In this document: positions 20,252-22,673 of the stretch, piece by piece
How the letters are laid out: each line of letters begins with the position of its first letter
Numbering within the stretch: the stretch's first letter is position 1
Source: UM-FILTER-42-9 sp038063775
GTDB taxonomy: Bacteria; Patescibacteriota; Minisyncoccia; Moranbacterales; UBA2206
Assembly (NCBI GenBank): GCA_038063775.1
Contig: JBBTUK010000022.1
Coordinates: 1 to 22,673, forward strand
Direction: 5' to 3'
Length of the DNA: 22,673 nucleotides
The notes under the pieces: model-generated
The model's input: only the letters and a program-made list of their open reading frames with translations
Databases searched by the model: none
What the model was told of the DNA's origin: nothing
Translations under genes and position numbers: made by a program

Positions 20252-20707
20252 ATGCAACTTAAACCTCCGAAAAACACGGAAAAATATTTTTGGACCCAGC
20301 ACGCGGCTTTTAAATTGCGCCAATACGGACTTTCGGCCCAAAGAGTAATTCGGGTAATAAATAATCCGCAAAGGAAAGAAGAAGGAATAGTGGAAAAAAC
20401 CGTGGCGGTGATGCAACCCGCCTCCGTTCGCGCGGCGCGAACTTCGGCGGGCAAGCCCGCCGGAAAAACCTGGAGTCAGGAAATCTGGGCGATGTACCAG
20501 ACCCGCGGAGCGGGAAATCCTAAATCCAAAATCCTAAATCACAAGGTCCCTCACCCGGCGCTTTGCGCCACCCTCTCCCAAATTGGGAGAGGGGGATTAG
20601 GAAAACAAATAAAGATTATCAGCGCGTGGCGGTATCCGGGCGTGAGCCCGAAAAAAGACCCAATTCCAGAAGATATTTTGCGCGAAATCAGCGAATTGTC
20701 AGATTAA
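20252..20707 (+). CDS. Small hypothetical protein, DUF4258-like, with two palindromic-element insertions
   Basis: I do not firmly recognise this gene. WTQHAAFKLRQYGLSAQRVIRVINNPQRKEE resembles the opening of DUF4258-type domains (HA--R---RgIs---V--vl-nP), which are related to small RelE/BrnT-like proteins. WSQEIWAMYQ and IKIISAWRYPGVSP would be its later strands. Between these strands lie residues about 56-70 (ASVRAARTSAGKPAG) and 99-115 (PHPALCATLSQIGRGGL), encoded by palindromic repeats. With them removed the protein shrinks from 151 to about 118 residues. A frame open from 20207 overlaps htpX; ATG 20252, just after the htpX stop, is the more likely start. A toxin or RNA-binding role would be speculative. 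Confidence 0.7.
   Translation: MQLKPPKNTEKYFWTQHAAFKLRQYGLSAQRVIRVINNPQRKEEGIVEKTVAVMQPASVRAARTSAGKPAGKTWSQEIWAMYQTRGAGNPKSKILNHKVPHPALCATLSQIGRGGLGKQIKIISAWRYPGVSPKKDPIPEDILREISELSD
20417..20461 (+). repeat. Family C-like element in the 20252 gene (C6)
   Basis: CCCGCC (20417-20422) pairs with GGCGGG (20446-20451) around an inner hairpin GTTCGCGC/GCGCGAAC. GGCGGGC-aa-GCCCGCC offers an alternative stem to 20461. Read in frame. Confidence 0.78.
20548..20597 (+). repeat. Family A palindromic element in the 20252 gene (A6)
   Basis: Begins CCCTCACCC and carries GGCGC-ttt-GCGCC (20557-20569). The main stem is CCCTCTCCCAA (20571-20581) with TTGGGAGAGGG (20583-20593), overlapping the loop by a few bases. 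Read in frame. Confidence 0.85.
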
Positions 20708-20715
20708 TAAAATTT

Positions 20716-20724
20716 TGCTAGAAT
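20716..20724 (+). promoter_or_regulatory. Extended -10 of the 20779 gene
   Basis: TGC-TAGAAT (20716-20724) fits an extended -10. The leader has a small GC hairpin (CCG-cttt-tCGG, about 20743-20753) and a clear ribosome site. Confidence 0.5.
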
Positions 20725-20767
20725 AGAATCAGTAAACAATAAACCGCTTTTCGGCGGAAAAAGAATT

Positions 20768-20773
20768 GGAGGT
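20768..20773 (+). promoter_or_regulatory. Strong Shine-Dalgarno site of the 20779 gene
   Basis: GGAGGT lies 5 bases before the ATG. It is the best ribosome site in the window and contrasts with most genes here, which have none. Confidence 0.8.
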
Positions 20774-20778
20774 GTAAT

Positions 20779-21144
20779 ATGGAAGAACAAACAAACCAAA
20801 CAAACCAAACAAACCAGCCCGGCGGAGCTCAGCCTCAAACTGGACAATCTCAAGACAAGGATATACAGGAGAACAAGATTATTGCCGCGCTAGCCTATCT
20901 TTGGGTTATCAGCATTGTAGTGCTGCTTGTAAAAAAAGACAGCAAGTTCGCTCAATTTCATGCTAAGCAAGGGCTAGTTCTCTTTCTCGCTTCAATTGTG
21001 TCCGGCTTCATACCTTTTATTGGTTGGTTTATCTTGAGTCCAATTATCGGAATAGTGGCCCTAATCGGTCTTATCCAAGCATTGATGGGTAAGTATTGGA
21101 AAATTCCTGTCGTGGCTGATTTAGCGGAAAAAATAAATTTGTAA
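20779..21144 (+). CDS. DUF4870/Tic20-like small membrane protein
   Basis: The N-terminal 37 residues are polar (Gln, Asn, Thr, Gly) and include three TNQ units encoded by a 9-base tandem repeat. The body has KIIAALAYLWVISIVVLLVKKDSKFAQFHAKQGLVLFLASIVSGFIPFIGWFI. The short juxtamembrane motif FAQFHAKQGLVLFL is typical of the DUF4870/Tic20-like family, whose function is not settled. Three hydrophobic segments are seen: about 36-50, 66-80 and 84-105. A short basic C-terminus (MGKYWKIPVVADLAEKINL) follows. At 121 residues it is typical. It has its own promoter, a strong ribosome site and a terminator, so it is a single-gene unit that is probably well translated. Confidence 0.85.
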   Translation: MEEQTNQTNQTNQPGGAQPQTGQSQDKDIQENKIIAALAYLWVISIVVLLVKKDSKFAQFHAKQGLVLFLASIVSGFIPFIGWFILSPIIGIVALIGLIQALMGKYWKIPVVADLAEKINL

Positions 21145-21162
21145 TTTTTTTAGTTTAGCACG

Positions 21163-21196
21163 AAAACAGGCCCGCTTTTCAGGCGCCTGTTTTAGT
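21163..21196 (+). terminator. Intrinsic terminator after the 20779 gene
   Basis: AAAACAGGC (21163-21171) and GCCTGTTTT (21185-21193) form a 9-base stem with a loop of 13, running into T-rich sequence. Confidence 0.8.
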
Positions 21197-21209
21197 TTAT
21201 CCGGTGCCA

Positions 21210-21218
21210 TGTTATAAT
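21210..21218 (+). promoter_or_regulatory. Extended -10 promoter of pyk
   Basis: TGT-TATAAT (21210-21218) is a perfect extended -10. No good -35 is seen. The leader would be about 25 bases. Confidence 0.6.
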
Positions 21219-21248
21219 TCAAAAATAATCAGGCATTATTTATTCAAT

Positions 21249-22673
21249 ATGCAGAATAAGCAAACTAAAATAGTCGCGACTCTCGGTCCAGCTTCCGAAT
21301 CCAGGGAAATTCTCAAAAAACTTATAGAATCGGGCGTGAACGTGGTCCGGCTTAATTTTTCCCACGGAGAGCATAACTGGCACGGTAAAATAATCGATAC
21401 GGTTCGCGAACTGTCGGCAGAGCTGGGCATTCCAGTCGGAATTATGGCCGATCTGCAAGGACCCCGCATAAGAACTCTGGTTGATAAAGACGTGGAGCTT
21501 GAAAAAGGCGAGTTTATTAGAATTTCTGACCCAACATCGTTTCCAAATTTCCAATTAAATCCCAATGATCCAATTTCCAAAATTATATTTTTGGATTATC
21601 CAAAAATCATAAATGATATCGAAGTAGGTAATGAAATTTTGATCGAAGACGGATTAAAAAAGTTGAAAGTGACGAAAAAAGAAAAAGAATTTCTGGAAGC
21701 GGAAGTCATAAACGGCGGTGTGATCAAAAATCACAAAGGAATAAACATTCCGGACGCGAATTTTCATTTCGGCGCGGTGACGGAAAAAGATGAGCGCGAC
21801 CTGGAGTTCGTGTTAAGCAAGGAAGTCGATTTTGTCGCTCTGTCATTTGTGAGTAACATCCAGGAGCTGGAGGAAACGAGAGAAAAGATGAAGAAAATTT
21901 TGAAGCGAGAAAAAAACATCCCTCAGATAATTCCTAAAATAGAAAGAAAAGAAGCTATTAAGAATATAGATGAAATCGTGGCCGCCTCGGATGTCGTTAT
22001 GGTCGCCCGGGGGGATCTGGGCATTGAACTGCCCGAAACCGAAGTGGCCATCCATCAGAAAGAAATAATCGGCAAATGTTTGGCAGCTGGCAAACCGGTC
22101 ATTGTCGCTACCCAAATGCTTGATTCCATGATCGAAAATCCTATTCCGACGCGGGCGGAAGTATCAGATGTTTCCAACGCGGTGATTGATCACGCCGACG
22201 CGGTGATGCTCTCCGGCGAATCCGCCAATGGAAAATATCCGGTAGAAACGGTCGCGACCATGAGTGAAATAATCAGAAATACCGAGAAGTCGCCATATGA
22301 CGATGTTACACCCGATTATTTGGATAAAAATATTCTCTCTGACTACGCTTCCGCCATCAACAGCGCGCATGAACTGGCCAAAAGCTCTGGCGCCAAAGCC
22401 ATCGTGATGTTCAGTGAATCGGGGCTGACCGCCCGGATGATGGCGCATCACCGGCCAGAGCAGATGCTGCTAGTCGCGACCAATAATCCGAAAACTTATC
22501 ATCAATTGACCATCGTATGGGGGATAGAAACTTATTTATTTCAAATCATTGACGGCCGGGGCCGCGCCATTGATCTGGCTCTGGAAAAAGCCAAAAAAGA
22601 AAAGCGCTTGGCGACCGGAGACAAAGTTGTGGTCATTTTAGGTAAAGTTCCGGACGGCAAAGAGCTGGCGCTG
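21249..22673 (+). CDS. pyk: Pyruvate kinase, cut by the window end
   Basis: Pyruvate kinase makes pyruvate and ATP from phosphoenolpyruvate and ADP, the last step of glycolysis. 475 codons are present with no stop, which is nearly the full length of the family (470-480), so only the last residues may be missing. Motifs are TKIVATLGPAS, VVRLNFSHG (about 31-39), DLQGPRIRT, the B-domain with GNEILIEDGL, and PKIERKEAIKNIDEI with the catalytic Lys. VARGDLGIELPE (about 253-264) is the Mg site, and ATQMLDSMIENPIPTRAEVSDVSNAVIDHADAVMLSGESANGKYPVE follows. The C-terminal domain (about 350-475) is also present. It starts after an extended -10 promoter and has no clear Shine-Dalgarno site. The B-domain carries an AT-rich pyrimidine stretch discussed in the findings. 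Confidence 0.96.
   Translation, partial: MQNKQTKIVATLGPASESREILKKLIESGVNVVRLNFSHGEHNWHGKIIDTVRELSAELGIPVGIMADLQGPRIRTLVDKDVELEKGEFIRISDPTSFPNFQLNPNDPISKIIFLDYPKIINDIEVGNEILIEDGLKKLKVTKKEKEFLEAEVINGGVIKNHKGINIPDANFHFGAVTEKDERDLEFVLSKEVDFVALSFVSNIQELEETREKMKKILKREKNIPQIIPKIERKEAIKNIDEIVAASDVVMVARGDLGIELPETEVAIHQKEIIGKCLAAGKPVIVATQMLDSMIENPIPTRAEVSDVSNAVIDHADAVMLSGESANGKYPVETVATMSEIIRNTEKSPYDDVTPDYLDKNILSDYASAINSAHELAKSSGAKAIVMFSESGLTARMMAHHRPEQMLLVATNNPKTYHQLTIVWGIETYLFQIIDGRGRAIDLALEKAKKEKRLATGDKVVVILGKVPDGKELAL

Noticed and set aside
20789..20815. 9-base tandem repeat at the start of the 20779 gene as a phase-variation switch
   Set aside because: The unit length is a multiple of three, so slippage would change only the number of TNQ units and not the reading frame.

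Overview
The window looks like a chromosome segment from a candidate-phylum bacterium of the Patescibacteria/CPR type, probably Parcubacteria-like. This is inferred from the gene set: a GspE/PilB pilus ATPase, DUF3048, LemA-HtpX, and a divergent Mur ligase next to a FemAB protein. Intergenic gaps are short, few genes have a Shine-Dalgarno site, and many short palindromic repeats lie inside genes. UGA is used as a stop (for example in holA), so this is not the UGA=Gly code of Gracilibacteria. Taxonomy cannot be proved from this window.

Layout. 1-371: a stand-alone, strongly structured RNA gene with a near-consensus promoter and a bidirectional terminator; no protein gene. 372-4650 (minus): a 1010-residue tandem GspE/PilB ATPase and a DHH-family protein with a decayed metal site. 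4869-5790: two unrecognised small genes. 5865-7189: tsaE and a cyclophilin lipoprotein. 7282-10838: an operator array, an HTH antitoxin-like gene, a Doc/Fic toxin-like gene and polA in one tight series. 10894-13280: a small membrane protein, mutM and an extracytoplasmic DUF3048 protein. 13496-15569: holA, convergent rpsT, then ruvA. 15677-18237: FemAB-like ligase and MurE-like ligase (cell wall). 18209-20707: convergent DUF212 membrane protein, then lemA-htpX and a small DUF4258-like gene. 20779-22673: a DUF4870/Tic20-like membrane protein and pyruvate kinase, which runs off the window.

The most striking feature is a population of about 17 short (about 20-107 bp) palindromic elements in three families. 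Fourteen of them touch coding sequence and are read through in frame. They add low-complexity segments to TsaE, PolA (three sites), MutM (two), FemAB (three plus one nested), the MurE-like ligase and the 20252 protein (two), and one supplies the C-terminus and stop codon of TsaE. This resembles the Rickettsia palindromic elements, but the families look unrelated to those. No element was seen in pilB, the DHH gene, holA, rpsT, ruvA, lemA or htpX.

Genes group by theme. polA, mutM, ruvA and holA serve replication and repair. femAB and murE-like serve the cell wall. lemA-htpX serves membrane quality control. Several promoters lie so close to the start codon that leaderless or nearly leaderless mRNAs are likely.
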